Source: Streptomyces sp. NBC_00461
Lineage (GTDB): Bacteria; Actinomycetota; Actinomycetes; Streptomycetales; Streptomycetaceae
Reading direction: 5' to 3'
Assembly: GCF_036013935.1 (NCBI RefSeq)
Contig: NZ_CP107902.1
Location: forward strand, 10,139,001 to 10,203,000
DNA length: 64,000 nt
This document shows, in pieces, positions 17,769 through 29,723 of this stretch. Under the pieces are notes generated by a model. It did not search any database. It saw only the letters and a list, made by a program, of their open reading frames with translations, and was not told the origin of the DNA. Positions within the stretch are counted from its first letter, which is position 1; each line of letters starts with the position of its first letter. The position numbers and the translations under genes were made by a program.

Positions 17769-19256
17769 GTGAGGAGTACGCAGAAGGGCATGGCCGAGTG
17801 GGGCTATGAGCTGTTCATGGAGCGGTACCGCGAGCGGCGCTACGGCCTCGCTCGGGAGGGTGATGCCGGAAAGGGCGTCCTCCCGGGCGGATTCGCACCG
17901 TGTTTGGTAACCCTGTTCCGGTTGCTGGCGTCACGGGACGCGGATGGTGCCCGCGAGCCCGTTCCGTTGTGGCATCTCAGGGCACTCGCCCGGACCGGTC
18001 ACCTCGCGCGTGCGGCCGAGCTGGCGTTCACGATCAGCGACGAGCCCAAGCAGGGCGAAGCGCTGCTGGCGCTGGTGGAGGAGGCGGCCGGCGCGGGAGA
18101 CCTGCTCGGGGCCCAGGCGCTGGTCGACTCGATCCGTGTGAGGGACTGCCACGATCGTGCCCTGGTCGCGCTGGTGCCGGCGTGGGCCAGGGCCGGTGAA
18201 CTCGACCGAGCCCTCGCGCTGGCGGAGCGGGTCCGCTATCCGCACAACTGGAGCATCACCTGGGCCCTCCTGGCGAAAGCACTGGCGGACACCGGGGACT
18301 TCCGCCGCGCGCTCGACTTCGCCGACCGCGCCGCGGGCAGTGCGTCCTCACGGGTGCTCACCCTCCTTCTCGACGTGGCCACCGCGGCCGGCGACCACGT
18401 CCGGGCCGGTGACCTCGTCGACCGTCTGGAGGACCTCGCCCGGGGACCCGACGCTCGGGGGTACGACCGGGGCGGGCCGCGGCCGCTGACGGCGATCCTG
18501 GTCCCCGAGGTCGGCCGCGGCGACCTGGACCGGCTCGACGCCCTCCTGCGCCGTCCGGGCATATCGCCCCTCTACCCCGCAGTCATGGTCGACGTGCTGG
18601 AGGCGGCTTCTGAGACCGCCGAAGTGGACGTGGTCCTTGCGCTGGTGGAGCGGACGCAGACACTGCTCGACGCCTGCAGCCCCACCTCCTGGCACGCCGA
18701 CGACCTGCGGACGGCGGCGGCGCTGATGCTGGCCCGGCACGGTCGGGTCGAGTGGGCCATGGCCTTCGCCGACGCGATGAACGCCCCCCACCGCCGTGCG
18801 GGTTGGCAGGCGGAGATCGTCGGGGAGCTGGCCCGCGGCGGGGACACGGGCCGGGCCGAGACGCTCGCCCACGCGATCACTGACCGACGGGCACGAGCCA
18901 GAGCACTGATCGCCGTGGTCGAGGAGTTGGCCCGGCGCGGGGAGACGGACCGAGCCCAGGCGCTCACCCGGGCGATCCCCGACCTCTGGGCGCGGGGGCA
19001 CGCACTGGTCCCCGTGGTCGAGGAGTTGGCCCGGCGCGGGGAGACGGAGCGGGCCGAGGCGCTCGCCGACACGATCGCCTTCCGCGAGACACGGGACCGC
19101 GCCCTGTTCGTCGTCGCGGGGCTGGCCGCGCCGTCCGACGCCCGCAGGCTCGCCGCACGACTCGCCGCGCTCGGCGGCTGGTACGGGATCACCGGTCTCC
19201 TGGAACAGTTGGCACCCCAGGGGATAACAGCGGTCACCGATGCCTTGACCGCGTGA
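17769..19256 (+). CDS. Alpha-helical (TPR-like) repeat protein, passenger of the composite element
   Basis: The function is not recognised. The frame gives about 495 residues from GTG 17769 (GGGGG just upstream) or 488 from ATG 17790 (MAEWGYELFMERYRERRYGL). Nearly the whole length is a series of 33-36 residue helical pairs of the type ALVEEAAGAGDLLGAQALV and VVEELARRGETDRAQALTRA, like the TPR/SEL1-type arrays that bind proteins. Two neighbouring units are identical over 37 bases at the DNA level (18913-18949 and 19012-19048), indicating recent repeat expansion or slippage. There is no signal peptide or membrane helix. The frame is open far upstream, but that part overlaps the DUF6585 gene and is not coding. 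Confidence 0.65.
   Translation: MRSTQKGMAEWGYELFMERYRERRYGLAREGDAGKGVLPGGFAPCLVTLFRLLASRDADGAREPVPLWHLRALARTGHLARAAELAFTISDEPKQGEALLALVEEAAGAGDLLGAQALVDSIRVRDCHDRALVALVPAWARAGELDRALALAERVRYPHNWSITWALLAKALADTGDFRRALDFADRAAGSASSRVLTLLLDVATAAGDHVRAGDLVDRLEDLARGPDARGYDRGGPRPLTAILVPEVGRGDLDRLDALLRRPGISPLYPAVMVDVLEAASETAEVDVVLALVERTQTLLDACSPTSWHADDLRTAAALMLARHGRVEWAMAFADAMNAPHRRAGWQAEIVGELARGGDTGRAETLAHAITDRRARARALIAVVEELARRGETDRAQALTRAIPDLWARGHALVPVVEELARRGETERAEALADTIAFRETRDRALFVVAGLAAPSDARRLAARLAALGGWYGITGLLEQLAPQGITAVTDALTA
18913..19048 (+). repeat. 37-bp exact direct repeat, 99 bases apart, inside the helical-repeat gene
   Basis: The two copies (18913-18949 and 19012-19048) both encode VVEELARRGET. 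The 99-base period is exactly 33 codons, so the repeat reflects duplication of one helical-pair unit. Confidence 0.9.
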
Positions 19257-19271
19257 CCCGTGACGGCGTAA

Positions 19272-22577
<3,306 letters not shown>

Positions 22578-22618
22578 AACCGAGAACAGTACGCCGTACC
22601 TGCTCACCAACGACTCAA

Positions 22619-22666
22619 GATCACGATCTACGGCTGGAGTACTTACTCCAGCCGTAGATCGTGATC
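22619..22666. terminator. 48-bp near-perfect palindrome between convergent genes
   Basis: Two 23-base arms (22619-22641 and 22644-22666) are exact reverse complements separated by CT. The inner part of the arm reads CTACGGCTGGAGTA. It lies between the stop of the beta-galactosidase and the stop of the response regulator, so a bidirectional terminator is the simplest reading. No T-tract follows. A diverged copy of one arm is present upstream of the kinase (24637-24655), so a protein-binding role is also possible. Confidence 0.6.
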
Positions 22667-22679
22667 ACGGATGGGAAGG

Positions 22680-23330
22680 TCAGGCCCGGGACGCTCCGAG
22701 GAACCGCAGCACGGCCAGGACGCGGCGGTGGTCCGCGTCGACCACGGGCAGGTCAAGCTTGGCGAAGATGTTGTTGATGTGCTTGGCCACGGCGCTTTCG
22801 CTGACCACCAGCGCCTGCGCGATGCCGGCATTGGAGCGCCCCTCGGCCATCAGGCCGAGCACCTCCCGTTCGCGGGGGGTCAGCCGCGCGAGCGGGTCGC
22901 TGTCGCGCCGCAGCAGTAACTGGGCGACGACCTGCGGGTCCAGGGCCGTGCCCCCGTCCGCCACTCGCCGGACAGCCGCCACGAAGTCGGCCACATCGGC
23001 TACCCGCTGCTTGAGCAGGTAGCCCACACCGCTGGTGTTCGCAGACAGCAGGTCAGCCGCGTACCGTTCCTCCACGTACTGCGAAAGCAGCACCACCGGC
23101 GTCCCCGGCCAGCGCCGACGGATCTCCATCGCCGCCCGCACCCCCTCGTCGGTGAAGCCGGGCGGCATCCGGACGTCGATCAAGGCGAGTTCGGGCCGGT
23201 GCTCCGCCACTGCCGCCAACAGCCCCTCCGCGTCGCCGGCTTCCGCGGCGACCTGGAACCCGCCCATCTCCAGCACCTTGATCAGGCCGACCCGCAACAA
23301 CACCGAATCCTCGGCGATCACCGCGCGCAC
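22680..23330 (-). CDS. NarL/LuxR-type response regulator
   Basis: This is a 216-residue protein starting at 23330. Residues 1-120 form a receiver domain with acidic pocket E7-D8, phosphoacceptor D52 (ALIDVRMPPG) and Lys in YLLKQRVADV. Residues 150-210 form a LuxR helix-turn-helix (LTPREREVLGLMAEGRSNAG, VSESAVAKHINNIFAKLDLP). It would activate or repress target promoters after phosphorylation by the kinase encoded just upstream, with which it overlaps by 13 bases. In this subgroup the motif at the third conserved position reads LSQY rather than LTAY. The target is unknown; the flanking palindromic arms are candidate sites. Confidence 0.9.
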   Translation of the reverse strand: MRAVIAEDSVLLRVGLIKVLEMGGFQVAAEAGDAEGLLAAVAEHRPELALIDVRMPPGFTDEGVRAAMEIRRRWPGTPVVLLSQYVEERYAADLLSANTSGVGYLLKQRVADVADFVAAVRRVADGGTALDPQVVAQLLLRRDSDPLARLTPREREVLGLMAEGRSNAGIAQALVVSESAVAKHINNIFAKLDLPVVDADHRRVLAVLRFLGASRA

Positions 23331-24565
23331 GGCAGCTCCGCGGTGATGGTGGTGGGCCCGCCAACGGGGCTGCTGACGTGGAAGGCCCCGTCGAGGGAGC
23401 CGACCCGCTTGGCCAGCCCGGTCAGCCCCGTGCCGGCGGCGGCGTCGGCACCGCCCAGCCCGTCGTCGGTAACGCGCACTCGCAGCACCTCGCCGACCTG
23501 ACGGACTATCACCTCTGCACGCATCGCGTTGGCGTGCTTCGTTGCATTGGTCAGCGCCTCAGAGATCACGAAGTACGCGACTGACTCCACGTTGGGCGCC
23601 ACCCGCTCCTCCAGATTGACCCGCAGCCGCACCGGCAGGGGCGTGCGGGCGGCCAGCCCGGACAACGCCGCGTCCAGACCTCGGTCTTCGAGCACGGCCG
23701 GGTGCAGCCCCCGCACCAGGTCATTGAGTTCGGCGATCGCCTCCTTCGCCTCCAGGTGCGCTCTCGCGATCACCTCGCGGGCATCACTCGGCAGGTCCGG
23801 GCGGGTGGCAATGGCCAGACCCAGGTTGACCGCGAGAGACACCAACCGCTGCTGGGTGCCGTCGTGCAGGTCGCGCTCGATCCGGCGGCGCTCCGCGTCG
23901 ACGGCCTCGATCAAGTCGGTCCGGCTCACGGCCAGCTGATCGACCCGCTCCTGGAGCCGCTGCGCCCGGCTGGGCCCGAGCAGGCCCAACGCCAGCCGCG
24001 CCTCGGCCCGGGCTACTGCCCGCGCGGTCCAGGGCAGGGCGCACAGGAGGAGGAGTCCAGCCGCTGTGTAAGCCGGCAGCTGGGTCAGGTAGCCGAACCA
24101 GTCCTGGCGGATTGCGGTTGGCAGCGCCCATGACCAGGCGTAGGCGATGACGCCCGCCAGGCACGCCGCTGCCACCGCGAGCACCAGCAGCTCCAGCAGC
24201 GCGAGCAGCGGGCCCAGCAGGAGGTGGTAGCCGATCTTGCGCCAAGGCCGCGTCGCCGCGAGCCACCGGGCGGTCGAGGCCCACGTCCATTGTTCCGGCG
24301 CGGTGGGGGTGAGCCGGGGGACGTCCACACCGATGAGTACCCGGTGGCGAGCCCGCTGAACGGCCGTCAGCACCGGGGTGCCGAGCAGGACCAGGGCGGC
24401 CGACATGGAAACCGTAAAGAGCCAGTTCCCCGTCCTGGCGGTAGTCGCCGCCGCCCAGGCCCACACGGGCACCAGCGCCAGGTGCGGCAGCACACCAGCG
24501 GCAAGAAAGCCGGTGTCCCGCTGCGCCCGGAGGACCGTGCGTCTCAGTCCAGCTGGAATCGTCAC
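23318..24565 (-). CDS. DesK-type sensor histidine kinase
   Basis: This is a 415-residue protein starting at 24565. The N-terminal half holds several hydrophobic segments (about residues 20-65, 125-160 and 170-190), interrupted by a soluble loop that includes PEQWTWASTARWLA. The HisKA_3 dimerisation motif is AERRRIERDLHDGTQQRLVS, with the phosphorylated His in LHDG. The HATPase_c domain shows SEALTNATKHANA and VTDDGLGGADAAAGTGLTGL. It autophosphorylates in response to a membrane or extracellular signal and passes the phosphate to the overlapping response regulator. The start codon region is followed by a clear membrane segment, supporting this start. Confidence 0.9.
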   Translation of the reverse strand: MTIPAGLRRTVLRAQRDTGFLAAGVLPHLALVPVWAWAAATTARTGNWLFTVSMSAALVLLGTPVLTAVQRARHRVLIGVDVPRLTPTAPEQWTWASTARWLAATRPWRKIGYHLLLGPLLALLELLVLAVAAACLAGVIAYAWSWALPTAIRQDWFGYLTQLPAYTAAGLLLLCALPWTARAVARAEARLALGLLGPSRAQRLQERVDQLAVSRTDLIEAVDAERRRIERDLHDGTQQRLVSLAVNLGLAIATRPDLPSDAREVIARAHLEAKEAIAELNDLVRGLHPAVLEDRGLDAALSGLAARTPLPVRLRVNLEERVAPNVESVAYFVISEALTNATKHANAMRAEVIVRQVGEVLRVRVTDDGLGGADAAAGTGLTGLAKRVGSLDGAFHVSSPVGGPTTITAELPCAR

Positions 24566-24636
24566 GGCACGACGCTAGGGCACCGCAGGAGGACGGTGCC
24601 ATGAAACCTGTACCCGATCTCATGGTGAACCTAGTA

Positions 24637-24655
24637 CCAGCTGTAGATCTTGATC
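24637..24655 (+). repeat. Diverged copy of the 22.6-kb palindrome arm
   Basis: CCAGCTGTAGATCTTGATC here matches CCAGCCGTAGATCGTGATC (22648-22666) at 17 of 19 positions. It lies about 70 bases upstream of the kinase start, so the two-component genes are bracketed by related sequences. Confidence 0.55.
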
Positions 24656-24751
24656 TTGGCCTGTGGGCGGACAGCATCTCGGGTCGGTAGGTCGGCTTCT
24701 GCCGGCCGCTGGCAGGTGGACCGGGCCCGGTGGAACAGGCACTATGCCCCG

Positions 24752-25189
24752 GTGAGCATCGTCATCAAGTTCTTCGTGGCACCGGACGCCGAAGCTGCCG
24801 CTGCTGTCGCGGAGGGTGGTCCCGACGGGGTCTTCGAGTCCCTGACCTTCGGCAACTTCGATGTCGAGGAGGCTCTGATCGAGTGGGAGGGCATCTTCAC
24901 CGGTCGGGGCTTTGAGGAAGTCCTTGACGACGATGTTCCCGAGACTGGTGTCGACCCGGACGACGGCGAGGGTCCGCTCGTCCTTGCCGTCTCCGGCACC
25001 CTTCGAGATGCCCTGTGCACTGCCGTCGAGCACCGGCTCGCTGAAGTCAGCCGGCTGTGGGTGGCCGAGCGGGCGGCAGACGGCGAGGTCTTCGACCCCG
25101 AGATCGCCGTGTGGATCCTGAGCGGCGTGGCCGACCTGGCCCGTGCCGTCCGCGAGGGAGACGAGAACCTGTACTGCTGGGTGGCGTAG
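24752..25189 (+). CDS. Conserved hypothetical protein, acidic, 145 residues
   Basis: I do not recognise a named domain. The frame starts at GTG 24752 (SIVIKFFVAPDAEAAAAVAE) and ends DENLYCWVA. It is strongly acidic, with LIEWEGIFTGRGFEEVLDDD, and has a beta-alpha character without signal or membrane segments. The opening strand followed by a helix and the late CWVA resemble small Streptomyces proteins of unknown role. The gene is intact and stands alone between the two-component system and a decayed region. An upstream in-frame extension to 24650 exists but lacks a ribosome-binding site. Confidence 0.6.
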   Translation: MSIVIKFFVAPDAEAAAAVAEGGPDGVFESLTFGNFDVEEALIEWEGIFTGRGFEEVLDDDVPETGVDPDDGEGPLVLAVSGTLRDALCTAVEHRLAEVSRLWVAERAADGEVFDPEIAVWILSGVADLARAVREGDENLYCWVA

Positions 25190-25244
25190 AAAGGGCACGG
25201 CCACCGTTGATCATCGTCGGTTGTGTGGACAGACGAAGATCAGC

Positions 25245-25400
25245 CGATGGCCGTGGGCCACAACGCAGACCCTGCCCGGTGGCAGCCGGTGTTCGACGAC
25301 CTGATGGCGGGTGTCGGCGTACACCTGAACGTCCCCACCCGCGTACGGATGAACGCGGCCGTTCCTGAGACGGTGAGGAACGCTGGCGGGCACTCTGCTG
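25245..25400 (+). pseudogene. Possible N-terminal scrap of an IS701-type transposase
   Basis: The frame reads NADPARWQPVFDDLMAGVGV, similar to the start of IS701-family transposases (ARW..VFDELM.RI). It then loses similarity and ends at 25405. The match covers only about 20 residues, so this is tentative. Confidence 0.3.
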
Positions 25401-25438
25401 CGTAGTCGGTGTGTGGCGGCAGGGGGTGGTCGGCGGTG

Positions 25439-25615
25439 GTCTTGGATCCGCGTCGCTGGTCGGAACTACGACGGTTTCGGGGGTTGTTGGAGTCCGGGGC
25501 GGCGATGAGTCCGTCGGAGATCGCCCGGGAGACGGGGCTGGACCGCAAGACGGTCCGCAAGTACCTCGCGGGTCCGGCGACCCCGCCGCGTCGCTCGCCC
25601 AGCGGCCAGGTGGTG
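25439..25615 (+). pseudogene. N-terminal helix-turn-helix fragment of an IS21-type transposase
   Basis: The sequence LDPRRWSELRRFRGLLESGA followed by MSPSEIARETGLDRKTVRKY and LAGPATPPRR is the start of an IstA-like transposase with its helix-turn-helix. The DDE core is missing. The same frame runs directly into a different gene fragment at about 25640. Confidence 0.6.
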
Positions 25616-25639
25616 CCCAGGAACAGCGCCCGCGCCCGC

Positions 25640-26106
25640 GCTTTCGGCAAGATGCAGGACGTACAGGGGAAGTTGACTGCCGTCGGCGCGGCCGATGACG
25701 CCTTTGCTCGCTCGAACCCGGCCGAGGACCCCGCCTGGATGCACTACTACGACGACGCCCAGCACCACGGCGACACGGCGCATGCGCTGTTCGATCTTTC
25801 CATCCACGCTGACCAGGACCCACGGCGGGCCGCGCAAGGCTTCGCAACGGCGGTGGCGGGCACGGCGACGACTATGCGCGCTCGCGCGGCATTTCCCGTA
25901 CAAAGCTGGCGTCGCTGGTCATGGCCAAAGGTGACCCAGTGCAGGCGGCCACCATCGGGCACCAGGCACTCGACGACGTTGGCCGACTCACCTCGCAAAG
26001 GGCGGCCGACGACCTTCGGGAACTCCGCCGATTCGCCGGGCAGCACCGCACTCTGGAAGAGGCCGTGCACCTGCGTCAGCGGATCACCGCTACCTTGCAG
26101 GCATGA
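25640..26106 (+). pseudogene. C-terminal part of an XRE/TPR-type regulator, frameshifted
   Basis: In the first frame: DPAWMHYYDDAQHHGDTAHA and DQDPRRAAQGFATAV. After a shift near 25860 the second frame has DDYARSRGISRTKLASLVMA, GDPVQAATIGHQALDDVGRL and TSQRAADDLRELRRFAGQH. This is the typical end of the large Streptomyces helix-turn-helix regulators with helical repeats. The DNA-binding N-terminus is replaced by the transposase fragment. It is not functional. Confidence 0.65.
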
Positions 26107-26966
26107 CGATCTCGGCCGTCCCTGAGGCCTGCGCCCTCGCAGGCTTCGACCCAGCATGCGCTGAGCCCGTTCGGATCGCCGAGAACGAGATATGGCGTCT
26201 TCCCGGCGAGGTGATCGTCCGCATAGCGCGCGGCGGCCAGTGAAAGGCGGCTGTGCGTGAGGTCCGCGTGGCCCGTTGGCTCGCCGAGAACGAAGTGCCG
26301 GCCGTCCGCACGTTGCCGGTCGAGCAGCCGGTCGAGGCTGCGGGCCGCCCGGTGACGTTCTGGGTCGAGCTCTCGCCGCACGGGATCGGCACAGTTCGGG
26401 ATGTCGTCACACTGCCGAAGATGCTCCACCCGTTGCCCGTGCCGGACTTCTCGCTCGACCGGCTCGACCCGTTCGTACGGGTCTCCGAGCGGATCGACGC
26501 GGCAACCTCCCTGTCCGAGGATGACCGCGGGTGGCTGCGTCATCGGCATGCGGAACTCCGCGAGTTGTGGGAGCACGGGCCCGTCGGTCTACCCGAGTGC
26601 GTCGTGCACGGTGATGCCTGGGTCGGCAACGTCGCCCGCACGACATCCGGGCCGCTGCTGATGGACTTCGAACGGGTCTCCGTCGGCCCGCCGGAGTGGG
26701 ATCTCGTTTCCACAGCGCTCAAGCTGACGACGACTGGTGCGGTCTCCGAGGACGAGTACGCCGAGTTTTGCGAGGCGCACGGAACGGATGTCATTGAGTG
26801 GGAGGGGTACGAACTCCTCGCTGGGGCCCGCGAGTTGCGCATGACGACCTACGCGGCCCAGCACGCGGCGAGGCGCCCCAAGTGGCGGGCGGAGGCTCAA
26901 TACCGCGTCGACTGCCTACGCGGGCGTGCAGAACCTCGCCCCTGGCACTGGAAAGGGATCATGTAG
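26103..26966 (+). pseudogene. Aminoglycoside phosphotransferase-family kinase with an in-frame TGA
   Basis: From ATG 26103 the frame gives TISAVPEACALAGFDPACAE and then VIVRIARGGQ. A TGA follows at 26241-26243, and the same frame continues with KAAVREVRVARWLAENEVPA to the stop at 26966. The kinase core is present: CVVHGDAWVGNVA (catalytic HxD...N loop) and LLMDFERVSVGPPEWDL (metal-binding Asp-Phe). APH-family enzymes phosphorylate small molecules such as aminoglycosides, hydroxyurea or sugars, so the natural substrate is unknown. The N-terminal 46 residues carry part of the nucleotide lobe, so restart at GTG 26253 would probably be inactive. The end overlaps the next start by one base, marking an old operon. 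Confidence 0.7.
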
Positions 26967-27405
26967 TGGACAGACTGGCGCGACGCCCCGACCTGCTGTT
27001 CTGCTATGACACGCTGCAGTTCGACGCTGTCATCGAGGCTCTCCTGGGGCGGATACCTGAACGCATCCCGGCGTCCGCACCTGGCTACCGTGCGGCCGCA
27101 CTCGCAGCGCGTGTCTCTCCGGGCCTCATCCGCGCCTCCGGCAGCTCGGCGGTCGGCATGCTGCTCACCGACCTCAGCTATCAGGAGTGGGAGATCCTCG
27201 ATGCGTTTGAGTATGTCCGCCACGACCTGCGGGAGGTCACGTTCTCCATGGGCAAGTCGGGATGGGCGTAGGTCTGGCCAGGCGACGACGTCCAGGAAGA
27301 CGACTGGGACGCCGAGGGGTTCCAGGCCCGGCATCTCGCGGAGTACGCGGCACGCTGTGCGCGAATCGGTCCGCGCCTCGCCGCAGGAGCCCAAACGGCA
27401 TCCGA
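26966..27405 (+). pseudogene. Gamma-glutamylcyclotransferase (AIG2)-like protein with an in-frame TAG
   Basis: The GTG at 26966 shares its first base with the upstream stop. The product reads RRPDLLFCYDTLQFDAVIEA, GYRAAALAARVSPGLI and MLLTDLSYQEWEILDAFEYV. The TAG at 27269-27271 interrupts GWA-stop-VWPGDDVQEDDW, where the family has tyrosine (WAYVWPG). The frame then stays open through QARHLAEYAARCARIGPRLA. Proteins of this fold form 5-oxoproline from gamma-glutamyl compounds or act as small cyclotransferase-like proteins. The missing C-terminal portion makes this a pseudogene unless the TAG is read. Confidence 0.65.
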
Positions 27406-27514
27406 GGGCCCCCGGATGCCGCGTCAGGCCTACGCCGCAGCGGGGTTGTGCACGGGAATCCTGGCGAACGGCTCGTTCCCCACCTCGGGCCATGGCCGTC
27501 TTCCCCTGAGTCTC

Positions 27515-28009
27515 CGCAGAGGCCACCTTGCTGCTCCGGAGAACGTGCCGGAATACCGGCCCTGTGGTGATGCCCTGGTCGGCCATGTAGTCGAGCCAGC
27601 GGGTGAGCCGCGGGACGAGCTGGATGTCCGGCCGGTCCAGGAGCACGAGGTTCTGCTCCTCGTCGTGCGTCTTGTCTTCGGGGAGCCAGACCAGGAGGCC
27701 GCCGTTGATGGAGGTCAGGTCCTCGATCTCGAGGTTGGCGTCTTCGACGCTTCGGCCCAGGAAGCGGTACCCGAAGGCGAGCATCGCCGAGTCGCGTTAG
27801 CCGATCGGCCGGCTGTCGGCCTCCGCCTTCTCCATCATCGGGATCAGGTAGGGCAGCGTGATCGGGAATGCCCGCCGAGTGCGCAGCGCGTGCTTGTTGT
27901 TCTTCCGGTAGTTCTCCAAAAGCCGCAGGTAGAGGCTGTTATCGGGCTTCTTCCCTGGGGGCATGGCGGTCTTGATCAGCGACATGTACGTCATCTGGTC
28001 GACCACCAC
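27515..28009 (-). pseudogene. Tyrosine recombinase fragment with in-frame TAA
   Basis: On the minus strand, YMSLIKTAMPPGKKPDNSLY, LRLLENYRKNNKHALRTRRA and MMEKAEADSRPIG precede a TAA at 27797-27799. The same frame continues RDSAMLAFGYRFLGRSVEDA, LLVWLPEDKTHDEEQNLVLL and QLVPRLTRWLDYMADQGITT, then PVFRHVL. These are the core-binding domain and the start of the catalytic domain of an integrase, including the first-Arg region (GYRFLGRS). The His-x-x-Arg and Tyr motifs are missing because sequence after about 27515 is unrelated. It is an element remnant. Confidence 0.65.
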
Positions 28010-28434
28010 TCGGAAGGTGGGGCGTCCGTCCGCTGGTCGTCGTGATCTCCCTGAGCCAGGTGCAACAGCCGGATCGGGTGCATTGCCTTCGCAGGAAGGT
28101 GGCCTGGGCGGGGCAGCTCGCTGCGCAGGTCGTCCGGGACCCGCTCACTTCACACCGCAGACCCGGTGAGAAATTGCGGATGAACCGGGAACGGACAGCG
28201 AGCAGGGGCCGGGCGGTGCAAGGATGCGGTGCGGCAGCCTCGTGGCGCACCTGGGGATACCGCTCGCTGATGTTCGATGTCGGCGGCCAGGCGGAATTCC
28301 CCACGGACGGCCAGTTGCGATGTAACGGTCCGTGACGAACATCGGGGCCGAGGCGCCCGCCGGCCGTCTAGTTCGGTCTGTACTGAGGTGGTCGCTCAAT
28401 GGGCAGCCGCATGAGGTGTGCCTGGCGGTCGGGT

Positions 28435-28854
28435 CTACGTGTCTCGTTCTGCGGTGAGGCGCTGAAGTAGGTCGAGCAGGGTTGCGCGGTCCGCGTCGGG
28501 CAAGGCGGAGAAGCAGGCGGCGAGCACCTCGTCAGCAACCTTGTGGCCGGCTGCCAGGACCTGCTCACCGACGGGCGTGAGATGGTGCTCGATGCGCCGG
28601 CCGCGTCCCGGTCGGCGCTCCGCGAGGTCCTGGGCCGTGAGGCGGCCGACGAGCGTTCCGAAGGCTTGCTCGGTCTGAAACGTCGCTGCGGCCAACTCGC
28701 GGGCCGATGCCCCGGGTGAGCGGCTGATCGCACGCAGGGCGTCCCACTGGGCCAGCGTCGTGCCGATGGCCGAGAGCGCGCTGTCGAGCGCCCGGTGCTG
28801 TCGATACTGGGCTTGTTTGACCGCTCTGCCGAGTTCTTGCAGCTCACCATGCAT
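28435..28854 (-). CDS. MarR-family transcriptional regulator
   Basis: This is a 139-residue protein starting at ATG 28854. It has the winged helix-turn-helix of MarR proteins: TTLAQWDALRAISRSPGASA, RELAAATFQTEQAFGTLVGR, and the wing with ERRPGRGRRIEHHLTPVGEQ, between dimerisation helices at both ends. MarR proteins usually repress a divergent gene until a small aromatic or oxidant ligand binds. Here the divergent gene encodes an alpha/beta hydrolase and the space between contains inverted repeats, so mutual control is likely. Confidence 0.9.
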   Translation of the reverse strand: MHGELQELGRAVKQAQYRQHRALDSALSAIGTTLAQWDALRAISRSPGASARELAAATFQTEQAFGTLVGRLTAQDLAERRPGRGRRIEHHLTPVGEQVLAAGHKVADEVLAACFSALPDADRATLLDLLQRLTAERDT

Positions 28855-28870
28855 GGAGCGAGTCTACGTC

Positions 28871-28906
28871 ATAACCAAGCTAGCTTATATAAAGATGTTT
28901 AGTTAT
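28871..28906. promoter_or_regulatory. MarR operator candidates between divergent genes
   Basis: The 50-base AT-rich gap contains ATAACCAA (28871-28878) facing TTTAGTTAT (28898-28906), and within it the perfect palindrome AAGCTAGCTT (28877-28886). Low GC compared with the surroundings and the overlap with both start regions make these the likely binding sites of the MarR protein. Confidence 0.55.
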
Positions 28907-29723
28907 GCTGGAGGGCATGCTCACAGACGCATCAGCCGTGTACGCCGACCTGTCCCTCACTCTGTCCGAGGCCGGAGCCGGCAGGCCGGTCCTCATCCTT
29001 CACGGCGGCGGAGGCCCCGCCACAGTCGCCGGCCTCGCCCAGCACCTCTCCCGCGTCGCACACGCCATCACGCCCGTGCACCCCGGCTGGGACGGCACCC
29101 AGCGCCCCGCGTGGCTCACCGGCATCGACGACCTTGCCCTCGCCTACCTGCACCACCTGTGCGACCGTCGGCTGCGCGATGTTCTCGTCATCGGCTCCTC
29201 GCTCGGGGGCTGGACAGCCGCCGAGATGGCCGTACGCGACAGCGCAGGAATCATCACCGGCCTTGTCCTGATCGATGCCGTCGGCGTGCAAGTCGAGACG
29301 GAACCGATCACTGACTTCTTCGCCCTTGACGCCCGCGGCGTCGCAGAGCACTCCTGGCACGACTCAGACCGGTACTACCTCGACCCAGCCGACGTCCCAG
29401 CCGAAGAACTCGCGCGCAGACAAACCAACATGGCCACCATGCGCATCCTCGCCGGCGACCCCTACATGCACGACCCCAAGCTGCTGCGCCGGCTCGGACG
29501 CATCCAGGCACCCGCCCTCCTGCTCTGGGGCGAGAGCGACCGCATCGTCACCCCCGCCTATGGCGCGGCGTACGCCGACGCATTCGGCAACGGCCGACTC
29601 GAGGTCATCCCCAAGGCCGGCCACCTTCCGCAGATCGAACAACCGGAAGCCACCTTCTCCCTGATCGACGCCCACCTGCGCCAGACTGCCGTTGTGGACG
29701 GGTACGCCGGGTCAACGCCCTGA
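28905..29723 (+). CDS. Alpha/beta-hydrolase
   Basis: This protein is 272 residues if started at ATG 28905 and 268 from ATG 28917. A GGAGGG lies between the two ATGs, too close to serve the second, so the first start may be leaderless. Motifs: oxyanion-hole region VLILHGGGGPATVAG, nucleophile elbow VIGSSLGGWTAAEMA (Ser), acid LLWGESDRIVTP (Asp), and base PKAGHLPQIEQPE (His). It belongs to the large family of esterases, lactonases and C-C hydrolases. It is divergent from the MarR gene, which suggests induction by a substrate or stress compound. The C-terminal end overlaps the start of the decayed zinc-finger gene. Confidence 0.85.
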   Translation: MLEGMLTDASAVYADLSLTLSEAGAGRPVLILHGGGGPATVAGLAQHLSRVAHAITPVHPGWDGTQRPAWLTGIDDLALAYLHHLCDRRLRDVLVIGSSLGGWTAAEMAVRDSAGIITGLVLIDAVGVQVETEPITDFFALDARGVAEHSWHDSDRYYLDPADVPAEELARRQTNMATMRILAGDPYMHDPKLLRRLGRIQAPALLLWGESDRIVTPAYGAAYADAFGNGRLEVIPKAGHLPQIEQPEATFSLIDAHLRQTAVVDGYAGSTP

